Assembly (NCBI GenBank): GCA_937943045.1
Contig: CALEBN010000043.1
Coordinates: 1-64,000, forward strand
DNA from: an uncultured Collinsella sp.
GTDB lineage: Bacteria; Actinomycetota; Coriobacteriia; Coriobacteriales; Coriobacteriaceae
Length of the DNA stretch: 64,000 bases
Direction of reading: 5' to 3'
Shown: piece by piece, positions 18,096 through 25,190 of the stretch
Layout of the letters: each line of letters starts with the position of its first letter
Numbering within the stretch: the stretch's first letter is position 1
Notes under the pieces: generated by a model
What the model was told of the DNA's origin: nothing
Database searches by the model: none
Seen by the model: the letters and a program-made list of their open reading frames with translations, nothing else
Made by a program: the position numbers and the translations under genes

Positions 18096-18851
18096 CTATT
18101 TGCTAGCTTTCGACGAGCCACCGCTCGCCTTTTGATATTCGTCCTTAAAGGCCTTGAACATACCGCGCGTCTTGCCGAGCTGCTTGCCCAGCGCGCGACT
18201 GCCCTTGTCCACGGCGACCGAACCCTTGTCATCGAGCACCTTGGCGCCCTTCTTGACCTTATCGCCCACCACGACGCTTGCCTCGGCAGCCTTTGCAGCG
18301 GCACCGCCCGAATACCCGAGCGACTTGACTTCGTCCGAAACGATCATCGCGCCGTCCGCATAGCCGCGCAGCATCGTGGGCGGCATCTGCGTGTCGCCCA
18401 CCAGCACACTCGAGGCAGTGCCAGTGGTCACATAGAACGTCTGCACGATGCCCGAACGCGGCTTGAACTCCACATCCGAGCAATAGCCCACGACATCGCC
18501 CGACTCCGTGCGCACGTCCATGCCAACCCAGATAATGCAATCATCCAGGTTGATGTCGAGGCGCTTGGCCGCAGCGGCATCGTAGGTGCCCTTGACGTCA
18601 TCAACCGCGATGGCGCCCTCGTAGACACCAATGGCATCGAGCGCCACAAATCGGTCGGGGCGCTCGATCATGCCCGCGATATCGGACTGGCGCACCATAA
18701 AGCCCACCACGCGCGTACCGCCCGGGGTAAAGACCGGAAAGTGAATCTTGCCGAGCTTTTTAGGGCTGCGCGGCGTGCCGTCTTTTTTGGTGCGCTTATC
18801 CTCGGTAGGCTTGCGATAGATCTTGGCGCCGACAAAATCCCCGGCGCGCAT
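18096..18851 (-). CDS. PRC-barrel domain protein
   Basis: 251 residues, no signal peptide or membrane helix. It appears to hold two PRC-barrel-like units, about 1-85 (MRAGDFVGAKIYRKP, RVVGFMVRQ) and 90-165 (DVRTESGDVVGYCSDVEF), followed by a Lys/Ala/Ser-rich tail. PRC barrels bind RNA, proteins or photosynthetic centres in other bacteria; no specific role can be assigned here. The start overlaps the stop of the upstream YtxH gene (TAATG), so the two are co-translated. Together with the YtxH-like protein it may belong to envelope or stress physiology. Confidence 0.75.
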   Translation of the reverse strand: MRAGDFVGAKIYRKPTEDKRTKKDGTPRSPKKLGKIHFPVFTPGGTRVVGFMVRQSDIAGMIERPDRFVALDAIGVYEGAIAVDDVKGTYDAAAAKRLDINLDDCIIWVGMDVRTESGDVVGYCSDVEFKPRSGIVQTFYVTTGTASSVLVGDTQMPPTMLRGYADGAMIVSDEVKSLGYSGGAAAKAAEASVVVGDKVKKGAKVLDDKGSVAVDKGSRALGKQLGKTRGMFKAFKDEYQKASGGSSKASK

Positions 18852-19240
18852 TATGCCTCGGTCGAAGGCTCCGCGGCCTCGGCGTCGGCCTCGACGGCGC
18901 TTTCGACCACGACATCGGCGGCGGGCGTCACGTTACCGCCCGAGATGGCGTCGTTGAGCTGCTCGCGCAGCTGGTCCATGCGCTCGCGGGCAAGGTCAAC
19001 CTTGGCACGCAGGTCATCGGTCTTGGCGTCGACCATCGGGCCAAAATCGTTGACCGCAGCGCGGGCCTCCTCGGCACCGTGCTCGTAGGTGTCGCGCATG
19101 TTATCCCAGGCGTCGTTGGCGATATCGGCAGCCATGGCGCGGGTCTCGGCGCCCGAGCGCGGAGCCAGGGCAACGCCGATGATGGCGCCGGCGGCGGCAC
19201 CGAAGAGCGCACCCGAGATAAAGTTGAAAGTCTTACCCAT
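18851..19240 (-). CDS. YtxH-like small membrane protein
   Basis: 129 residues from the ATG at 19238-19240, which has a better-spaced AGGAG than an ATG two codons earlier. The N-terminus (MGKTFNFISGALFGAAAGAI) carries one glycine/alanine-rich hydrophobic segment followed by LAPRSGAETR, typical of YtxH proteins. The rest is an amphipathic helical region (about 45-100) and an acidic Ala/Glu tail. YtxH proteins are general-stress proteins of unknown mechanism in Firmicutes. It is coupled to the downstream PRC-barrel gene. Confidence 0.8.
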   Translation of the reverse strand: MGKTFNFISGALFGAAAGAIIGVALAPRSGAETRAMAADIANDAWDNMRDTYEHGAEEARAAVNDFGPMVDAKTDDLRAKVDLARERMDQLREQLNDAISGGNVTPAADVVVESAVEADAEAAEPSTEA

Positions 19241-19376
19241 GTTCATTCCTCTCCTGCGGGCACCTCGGCGCCCACCGTTTGAATGCTGTCCATTATACCC
19301 GCAGCACAGCGCTTGCCGTCTTGCTCATCTGCGTACGGTAAAGGCGCAGGTACATGATGGTGATAAGCGGATGAGC

Positions 19377-20222
19377 CTACTCCTGCGGCATGGCAGGCAT
19401 GGCCACTGTAGCGCCCGGGTCCTCGCCGGCGCCGTCAACGAGCGGCAGCGCTCCCTCGCGCGCGGGGGCCACCGGAGCCGTCGCCGCGCCACCGTAGACG
19501 GCAGCGGGGGCCTCGTGGCTTTCGGCGGTCGCGCCCTCGGTATCGATTGCCTCCTGCGGCTCGTCGTCAAAGCTCGGGACGCCCTGGGGCTCCGCGGGCT
19601 CGGGCTCGGAAGCCGCCTCGGCAGGCGCCTCGTCGACAGGATCGACGGCAGCCTCGGCAGGCTCGACGCCCTCGGCCGTATCCCCTGCCTCGCCCTCGGC
19701 GTTCGCGGCGGCGACGGCCTCGTGCGGGTCCTTGCCCTCGGCCTCGGCACGCATGCCCAGCACCAGGTTGCGCAGGCCCGCGACCGTACCGTCCACATCG
19801 GGAGCGGGCTGGTCGGCATGCAGATAGGCCCAATCCATCATAAAGGTCGCCGAAGACAGCGCACCGATGGCCAGCGCGTCGTCGGGACACGAAAGCTCGA
19901 CCTCAAAGACACGCTCATCGTGCTCACTCACGCGAGTGCGGCCGCACGAAATGCTGCCAGCGAGACCGGTCTCGTTCATGAGCTCGACCGTCACGTGCTC
20001 CAGCAGATGGCAAAGCTCGGTCTGGCCCATGCAGTCCTGGAATTCGCGACCGGAATCGCCCAGGCACAGGTGCTTGGCAATTGCGGGTACCAGGTAGTAC
20101 ACGCGCGCCGTGGCCTCGATGTCCTCCGAGGTCATGAGCGGCATGCCGGGGTTCACCAGCACGTGCGCGCAGATCTTGTCCTCGCTGACGGTGACCTTAA
20201 GGATGTTGAACAGGCCTGCCAT
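19377..20222 (-). CDS. Stand-alone protein with HxxEH motif, similar to the cyanophycin synthetase N-terminal region
   Basis: 281 residues. About 1-145 is a compact domain with HLLEHVTVELMNETG (72-86) and SCGRTR (92-97). This resembles the block EHVALELQ...GFGRTR in the N-terminal domain of cyanophycin synthetases, but the ATP-grasp and Mur-ligase domains are absent. HLLEH also fits the inverted zincin motif HxxEH. Residues 150-281 are a low-complexity Ala/Glu/Pro tail. No signal peptide is visible. It lies between a YtxH/PRC pair and a CorC-type gene, with a GGGGAGAG ribosome site. The function is unknown; metal-dependent peptide hydrolysis is a guess from the motif. Confidence 0.6.
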   Translation of the reverse strand: MAGLFNILKVTVSEDKICAHVLVNPGMPLMTSEDIEATARVYYLVPAIAKHLCLGDSGREFQDCMGQTELCHLLEHVTVELMNETGLAGSISCGRTRVSEHDERVFEVELSCPDDALAIGALSSATFMMDWAYLHADQPAPDVDGTVAGLRNLVLGMRAEAEGKDPHEAVAAANAEGEAGDTAEGVEPAEAAVDPVDEAPAEAASEPEPAEPQGVPSFDDEPQEAIDTEGATAESHEAPAAVYGGAATAPVAPAREGALPLVDGAGEDPGATVAMPAMPQE

Positions 20223-20246
20223 AACTCTCCCCTACTCTTCCTTACC

Positions 20247-21620
20247 CTACTCGTCGCCGTCGTGCGGGTCCGCAGAGCCCGCACCAGACGCCGTCGGCTC
20301 GTCTGCCGAGGGCTCGGAATCCTTCTTATCGGTTTCGGCCGGAGCGATCACGCGAATGAGCGAGATGCGCTGGCCACGCATCGACTGCACCTTAAACTTG
20401 TACCCCGCAACCTCAAACACCTCTCCGATGTCGGGCACCGAGTCGCAAAGCTCCAAAATCCAGCCGGCGATGGTCTCATAATCATCGCTTTCCTCGAGCG
20501 GCCAACCAAGCTCAATCGCGTCATCGCACGAAAAACGCCCATCGACAAGCCACTCTCGGCGCGAAAGGCGCGTGAGGTACTTGTTGTCGGGATCGAACTC
20601 GTCCTCAATCTCGCCCACGATCTCCTCGACGATGTCCTCGATGGTGATGATGCCGGCCGTGCCGCCGTACTCGTCCACGACCACTACGATCTGGTCGTGC
20701 GAGGTCTGCATCTCGGACAGCAGCGGCAGGATGTCCTTGGTGTCGGGCACAAAGGTGGCGTCGCGCAAAAAGTCGGCGATGGGCTGGTCGCCCTTGCCGT
20801 CGAGCGAAGGCTGGATCAGGTCCTTGATGTGCGCGATGCCGGCGACGTTGTCGGGATCCTCGTGATAGACGGGGATGCGGCTAAAGCCGGTCTGGCGCAT
20901 GGCGGACAGCACGTCGGCGACCGTCTCGTCGTCCTCGCACATGGTGGTGTCCACGCGCGGCACCATGACCTCGCGGGCAACGGTGTCGCCCAGGTCGAAG
21001 ATCTCGTGAATCATACGCTTTTCCTCGTCGAGCAGGTCGTCCTGCTCCGAGACCATGTACTTGATCTCTTCCTCCGAGACGTTCTGGCGGTCATCGGCGC
21101 TCTTGATGCGCAGGATGCGGGCCAGACCGTCGGAGCAGGCACCGGTCAGCCACACGAGCGGGCGGGCGATCTTTTGGAACACGGAGAGCGGTCCCACGAC
21201 CTGCTTGGATACGCCTTCGGCATTAGCCAGGCCGATGCGCTTGGGCACGAGCTCGCCAACCACGATGGACACGAAGGCGACGGCGACGGTGATGATGACC
21301 GGCGCCAGGCCGCGCGCGATGGCGGAAAGCGGCGCGATGCCAAAGCTCATGAGCCACGTGGCAAGCGGGTCGGACAGGCTCGTCGAGGCGACGGCGGACG
21401 AGGCAAAGCCCACGAGCGTGATGGCGACCTGGATGGTGGCGAGCAGCTGATCGGAATCGGCGGCCAGCTTAATGGCGCGCTCGGCGCGTTTGTCGCCTTC
21501 CTCGGCCTCGTGCTCCAGCACAGCGCGCTTTGCCGTGGTGAGCGCCATCTCGGACATAGAGAAGTAGCCGTTGATGAGGGTCAAAACGAGGGTGGTGATA
21601 AGGGAGATGGTTATGTCCAT
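20247..21620 (-). CDS. CorC/HlyC-type hemolysin-family membrane protein with CBS domains
   Basis: 457 residues. The DUF21 (CNNM-like) membrane domain with four hydrophobic segments fills about 1-190 (NGYFSMSEMALTTAKRAVLE). Two CBS domains follow (about 205-330, MVPRVDTTM and DEYGGTAGIITIEDIVEEI). A CorC_HlyC domain (345-430) and an acidic tail close the protein. Members are linked to Mg2+/Co2+ efflux rather than hemolysis, as in bacterial CorC. The ribosome site is weak (GAGAAA). The gap to the next gene is 24 bases, so it may share a transcript with the HxxEH protein. Confidence 0.9.
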   Translation of the reverse strand: MDITISLITTLVLTLINGYFSMSEMALTTAKRAVLEHEAEEGDKRAERAIKLAADSDQLLATIQVAITLVGFASSAVASTSLSDPLATWLMSFGIAPLSAIARGLAPVIITVAVAFVSIVVGELVPKRIGLANAEGVSKQVVGPLSVFQKIARPLVWLTGACSDGLARILRIKSADDRQNVSEEEIKYMVSEQDDLLDEEKRMIHEIFDLGDTVAREVMVPRVDTTMCEDDETVADVLSAMRQTGFSRIPVYHEDPDNVAGIAHIKDLIQPSLDGKGDQPIADFLRDATFVPDTKDILPLLSEMQTSHDQIVVVVDEYGGTAGIITIEDIVEEIVGEIEDEFDPDNKYLTRLSRREWLVDGRFSCDDAIELGWPLEESDDYETIAGWILELCDSVPDIGEVFEVAGYKFKVQSMRGQRISLIRVIAPAETDKKDSEPSADEPTASGAGSADPHDGDE

Positions 21621-21730
21621 CGGGAGTTTCTCGAACCTCCAAGATTCGGGACGTTAGGGTAAAACGTTGGTGGCGGATACGGCAATTGCGCCGGCACCCA
21701 AACGAGGACGCGGGCGCGCAGGCATGGTCG

Positions 21731-22414
21731 CTAGATTACGAAGAGGATCACCGCCATGAACTGGAAGATGCTGCCGGCGAGCACCCACAGGTGAAACACG
21801 CTGTGCAGATAGCGTACGTTTTTGGCGATATAGAACGGCACGCCCGCGGTGTAGCACACGCCGCCGACGGCGAGCAGGGCAAGTGCCACGGGGTTGAGCA
21901 GCACCACAAGTTCGGGCAGCTTAAAGACAACGAGCCAGCCCATCAGCAGGTAGACCAAGCCACTTACCCAGTGCGGTTGACGCTCGCGCATAAAGCACTC
22001 GAGGGCGATGCCGATAATGGCGATGGCCCATACGGCAAAGAACAGCGCAGGACCGCCGTCGTTTGCGAGCGTGATGAGGCAAAACGGCGTATAGCTGCCG
22101 GCTATGAGCAGGTAGATGCAGCTGTGGTCAATGATGCGAAAGACGCGCTTGGCGCGCGCGGGCTGAATCGCGTGGTAGAGCGTGGAGGCCAGATATTCGA
22201 GGATAATGCTGACACCATAGACAATCGCCGCGGCCATGTGGGCCGGGCCTCCGCCGCGCAGGGCGGCGAATACGATCAGGAGCACCAGACCCGCGATACC
22301 CAGCAGGCAGCCGACACCATGGGTGACGGAGTTCATGATCTCCTCGCCCACCGTGTAGTGTGGAACGGCCGCGGTCTTGGGCCGCGGCTTAGAACTGTCG
22401 CTCGAATCGGACAT
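21731..22414 (-). CDS. Hemolysin III/YqfA (PAQR-like) membrane protein
   Basis: 227 residues from the ATG at 22412-22414 (a TTG six codons earlier is possible and sits on the GGAGG). Seven hydrophobic segments with the family signature EEIMNSVTHGVGCLLG near the N-terminus, then STLYHAI and DHSCIYLLIAGSYTPF, and the C-terminal HSVFHLWVLAG. The conserved His/Asp residues correspond to the metal site of PAQR receptors. The role in bacteria is poorly defined, with membrane-fluidity homeostasis proposed for E. coli and Bacillus relatives. It is a single gene. Confidence 0.9.
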   Translation of the reverse strand: MSDSSDSSKPRPKTAAVPHYTVGEEIMNSVTHGVGCLLGIAGLVLLIVFAALRGGGPAHMAAAIVYGVSIILEYLASTLYHAIQPARAKRVFRIIDHSCIYLLIAGSYTPFCLITLANDGGPALFFAVWAIAIIGIALECFMRERQPHWVSGLVYLLMGWLVVFKLPELVVLLNPVALALLAVGGVCYTAGVPFYIAKNVRYLHSVFHLWVLAGSIFQFMAVILFVI

Positions 22415-22521
22415 GCCGGTTACATCCTCCAACGTAAAGAGTTCTCAACACTATATCAAAGCGTCTGGGTACGTGCGAAATTTGCACCATACGTGACCCT
22501 TTGTTTACCCATTCTTTGCCT

Positions 22522-22580
22522 GTTGACGCATCAACGGCGAACGTCCATAATGCGCTTGCATTAAATGTTGACGTATTAAC
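22522..22580 (+). promoter_or_regulatory. Promoter with two operator-like dyads upstream of the alpha/beta hydrolase gene
   Basis: TTGACG (22523-22528), a 17-base spacer and CATAAT (22546-22551) form a good promoter. The dyad GTTGACGCATCAAC (22522-22535) covers the -35, and the near-identical GTTGACGTATTAAC (22567-22580) lies 45 bases downstream, between start site and ribosome site. Two matching sites suggest a dedicated repressor. Confidence 0.65.
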
Positions 22581-22600
22581 ATCTTATAGGAGAATACCGC

Positions 22601-23566
22601 ATGGCTCAAAACGCACGTTCCCATCGAAAGCTCAAGATGGCCGGCATCGTTGCACTGGTGGTTGTCGTTGTGCTGCTCGGATTTGCCGGCAACTTTCTGT
22701 TTGACTTCGCGCTGAATCCCCAAGCGCCGTACACCATGAAGATGATGCAGGATAGCAAGAACGACAAAGAAGGCGAGCAGCCGGATGCCGAGGACACCGA
22801 GGCGCGGGCATGGTTTAAAGAAAACCGCAAGAGCAGCAGCCTCACCGCAGATGACGGAACCGAGCTCGCCGCTTGGTTTTTTGCCGCCTCGGAGAACACC
22901 CACGATTACGCCGTCTGCCTGCATGGATATACCAACGAGCCCATCGGCATGGCCCGATACGTCAAGCGATTCCACGACCGCGGCATGAACGTGCTCGCGC
23001 CTGCCGCCCGCGCCCACGAGCGCTCCGGCGGCGACTATATCGGCATGGGCTGGCCCGAGCGGCTCGATATCGTTGCATGGATTGGGCGGATCGTTGCGGC
23101 CGACCCCGAGGCGCGCATCCTGGTCTTTGGCGAGTCGATGGGTGCAGCAACTGCCATGAACGTCGCGGGGGAATCTCTACCCGCAAACGTAAAATGCATT
23201 ATCGAGGACTGTGGTTATACGAGTGTTTGGGACGAGTTTTCCCTGCAACTCAAGGACGTGTTCGGCCTGCCCAGCTTTCCCTTGCTCGATGTAGCAAACT
23301 TGGTGTGCAACGTGCGCGCGGGCTACGACTTTCATAAGGCGAGCAGTGTGGAGCAACTCAAACACGCGACGGTTCCCATGCTGTTTATCCACGGCGACCA
23401 GGACACCTTTGTGCCGTACAGCATGCTCGACCAAAACTACGACGCGTGCGCCAGCAAGGTCAAGCAAAAGCTCACCATCCATGGCGCCACCCACGCCAAG
23501 AGTGCGCAAGTTGACCCCGAGCTCTACTGGAACACGGTCGACGACTTCCTCGACGAGTATTTTTAG
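22601..23566 (+). CDS. Membrane-anchored alpha/beta hydrolase
   Basis: 321 residues. A membrane anchor (13-36) precedes an extracytoplasmic hydrolase domain with CLHGYTNEP, the nucleophile S179 in GESMG, D268 (or D266) in HGDQDTF and H298 in GATHAKS. This resembles the YqkD/BAAT-like group of serine hydrolases with unknown substrates, possibly short-chain esters. AGGAG stands 8 bases before the ATG. It appears tightly regulated by the twin dyads just upstream. It ends against a palindromic element and a terminator shared with the opposite gene. Confidence 0.88.
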   Translation: MAQNARSHRKLKMAGIVALVVVVVLLGFAGNFLFDFALNPQAPYTMKMMQDSKNDKEGEQPDAEDTEARAWFKENRKSSSLTADDGTELAAWFFAASENTHDYAVCLHGYTNEPIGMARYVKRFHDRGMNVLAPAARAHERSGGDYIGMGWPERLDIVAWIGRIVAADPEARILVFGESMGAATAMNVAGESLPANVKCIIEDCGYTSVWDEFSLQLKDVFGLPSFPLLDVANLVCNVRAGYDFHKASSVEQLKHATVPMLFIHGDQDTFVPYSMLDQNYDACASKVKQKLTIHGATHAKSAQVDPELYWNTVDDFLDEYF

Positions 23567-23605
23567 GCAAAAAGCAACGTCTGGGGCTTTATCTGACCCC
23601 CTATT

Positions 23606-23732
23606 TTCGGAAGTATGCGACAAAATCTGGAACTGCCGACCAGACCGCAGTTTTACCAACAATTTATCAGGGGTTTTGTTGCCAAAAAATGTCGTGTGCT
23701 CGGCGGTCTCGAAATTTGCCGCATACTTCCGG
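23606..23732. repeat. Long imperfect inverted repeat (about 126 bp, MITE-like)
   Basis: The outer arms CGGAAGTATGCG...CAAA and their complement (GCCGCATACTTCCG) match over most of about 50 bases, including GCCGA and the GACC/GGTC region. No coding potential is visible. A GGGGTCAGATAAAGCCCC block sits just outside at about 23583-23600. Confidence 0.7.
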
Positions 23733-23771
23733 AAAGCCGCCCGCGAGCGCTGTGCTCACGGGCGGCTTTTG
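23733..23771. terminator. Bidirectional terminator between the hydrolase and DUF362 genes
   Basis: AAAGCCGCCCG and CGGGCGGCTTTT flank a loop containing GAGCGC-GCTC. U-runs follow on both strands between converging genes. Confidence 0.8.
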
Positions 23772-23817
23772 CTAACGTTGCGCTACAAAAGCGCTTGATA
23801 TGTCCAATGGACAGGTG

Positions 23818-25023
23818 CTACTTGACCTCGATGAGCTCGTACTTGCTCGTGCCCAGGCCGATCTTCTCGGCGTGCGCGATGCAGGTGCGCCAGTCGGTGT
23901 CGGGATGCGTGATGCAGAAGGGGTCCTTGGCCTGCTCGCCCTCCAGATGCTCGTGGTTATGCTCCATCTTGGCCGCGCTATCGGTGAGCTCGGTGTTGGG
24001 AAGCGGCTCGGACGCCATGACGGCATCGGCACAGGCCTGGTCGATGGCGACCGGGTCGAAGCTCGCGAACATGCCGATATCGTTGACAATAGGCGTGTCG
24101 TTTTCGGGATGGCAATCGCAGTTGGGGCTGATATCCATGGCAAGCGAGATATGGAAGCTCGGGCGGCCGTCGACGACGGCCTTGGTGTACTCGGCGATCT
24201 TGCAGTTGAGCACGTCGGCCGCAGCGTCATGGCCGGGCTTGATGGCGTCCTGGTTGCACACGCCGATGCAGCGGCCGCAGCCCACGCAGCGATCATGGTC
24301 GATAGCGGCAACGTGAACCGTACGGGTGTTGCCGTTGGCGAGCTCGCGCTCACGGGTGTCGTCAAACGAGATAGCGCTGTGCGCACAGACCTTTTCGCAG
24401 GCACGGCAGCCAATACAGTGCTCGGTCGCGACGTTCGGCTTGCCGGCGGCATGCTGCTCCATCTTGCCGGCGCGGCTGCCGCCGCCCATGCCCAGGTTCT
24501 TCATGGCGCCGCCAAAGCCGGCCTGCTCATGGCCTTTAAAGTGCGTGAGGCTGATCACGATATCGGCATCCATGAGTGCCCGACCGATCTTGGCCTCGCG
24601 CACGTACTCGCCGCCCTCGACCGGGACGAGTGCCTCGTCGGTACCCTTGAGGCCGTCGGCGATGATGATCTGGCAACCCGTGGCATACGGGGTAAAGCCG
24701 TTCTGATAGGCGGTATCGATGTGCTCGAGCGCGTTTTTACGGCTACCGACGTAGAGCGTGTTACAGTCGGTGAGGAAGGGCTTGCCACCCAGCTCCTTCA
24801 CGACATCCGCGACGGCGCGGGCGTAGTTGGGGCGCAAAAAGCTCAAATTGCCCAGCTCGCCAAAGTGAATCTTGATGGCGACGAACTTGTTCTCAAAGTC
24901 GATCTGCTCAATACCGGCGTGACGGATGAGGCGCTTGAGCTTGTCGAGCTGGCTCTCGCGAGCATGCGTGCGCAGGTTGGTGAAGTACACCTTAGCGGGT
25001 GCTGCGGGTGCAGTTGCGGTCAT
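23818..25023 (-). CDS. DUF362 protein with two [4Fe-4S] ferredoxin motifs
   Basis: 401 residues. A DUF362 domain (about 10-200) with KIHFGELGNLSFLRP and THFKGHEQAGFGGAMKNLGM is followed by two ferredoxin motifs, CIGCRACEKVC and CVGCGRCIGVC (about 207-265), then a C-terminal part with CDCHPENDTP. It is soluble, with no signal peptide. Such proteins are frequent in anaerobes and are thought to be electron-transfer proteins, but the partner is unknown. The hydrogenase 10 kb away is a possible electron source or sink. It is a single gene ending against a shared terminator. Confidence 0.88.
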   Translation of the reverse strand: MTATAPAAPAKVYFTNLRTHARESQLDKLKRLIRHAGIEQIDFENKFVAIKIHFGELGNLSFLRPNYARAVADVVKELGGKPFLTDCNTLYVGSRKNALEHIDTAYQNGFTPYATGCQIIIADGLKGTDEALVPVEGGEYVREAKIGRALMDADIVISLTHFKGHEQAGFGGAMKNLGMGGGSRAGKMEQHAAGKPNVATEHCIGCRACEKVCAHSAISFDDTRERELANGNTRTVHVAAIDHDRCVGCGRCIGVCNQDAIKPGHDAAADVLNCKIAEYTKAVVDGRPSFHISLAMDISPNCDCHPENDTPIVNDIGMFASFDPVAIDQACADAVMASEPLPNTELTDSAAKMEHNHEHLEGEQAKDPFCITHPDTDWRTCIAHAEKIGLGTSKYELIEVK

Positions 25024-25105
25024 AGTTATATCCCCTCGGTCTATATGGCGTTACAGACATAGAGGATGGTACCCGTTGAAGTAGGGTCAAAGTCAAGCGC
25101 GAAAC

Positions 25106-25190
25106 CTAGTCGTTGGGGACGTCCCTTTCTTGCCGGGCGGCGAAAGAATGTCCCCAGCGACTAGTCTTTTAGGAACGTCCCCGATGACTA
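25106..25190. repeat. CTAGTCG/GGGGAC palindromic repeat cluster
   Basis: CTAGTCGTTGGGGAC at 25106 and its imperfect complement ending at 25164 form a hairpin of about 26 pairs with mismatches. A third half-element AACGTCCCCGATGACTA runs to 25190. Related to copies at 16591 and 28670. Confidence 0.72.

Noticed and set aside
19089..21662. 857-codon forward ORF opposite the YtxH, HxxEH and CorC-type genes
   Set aside because: It is antisense to three recognisable genes, crosses their boundaries, and has the repetitive His/Asp/Gly/Arg composition of GC-rich antisense frames.
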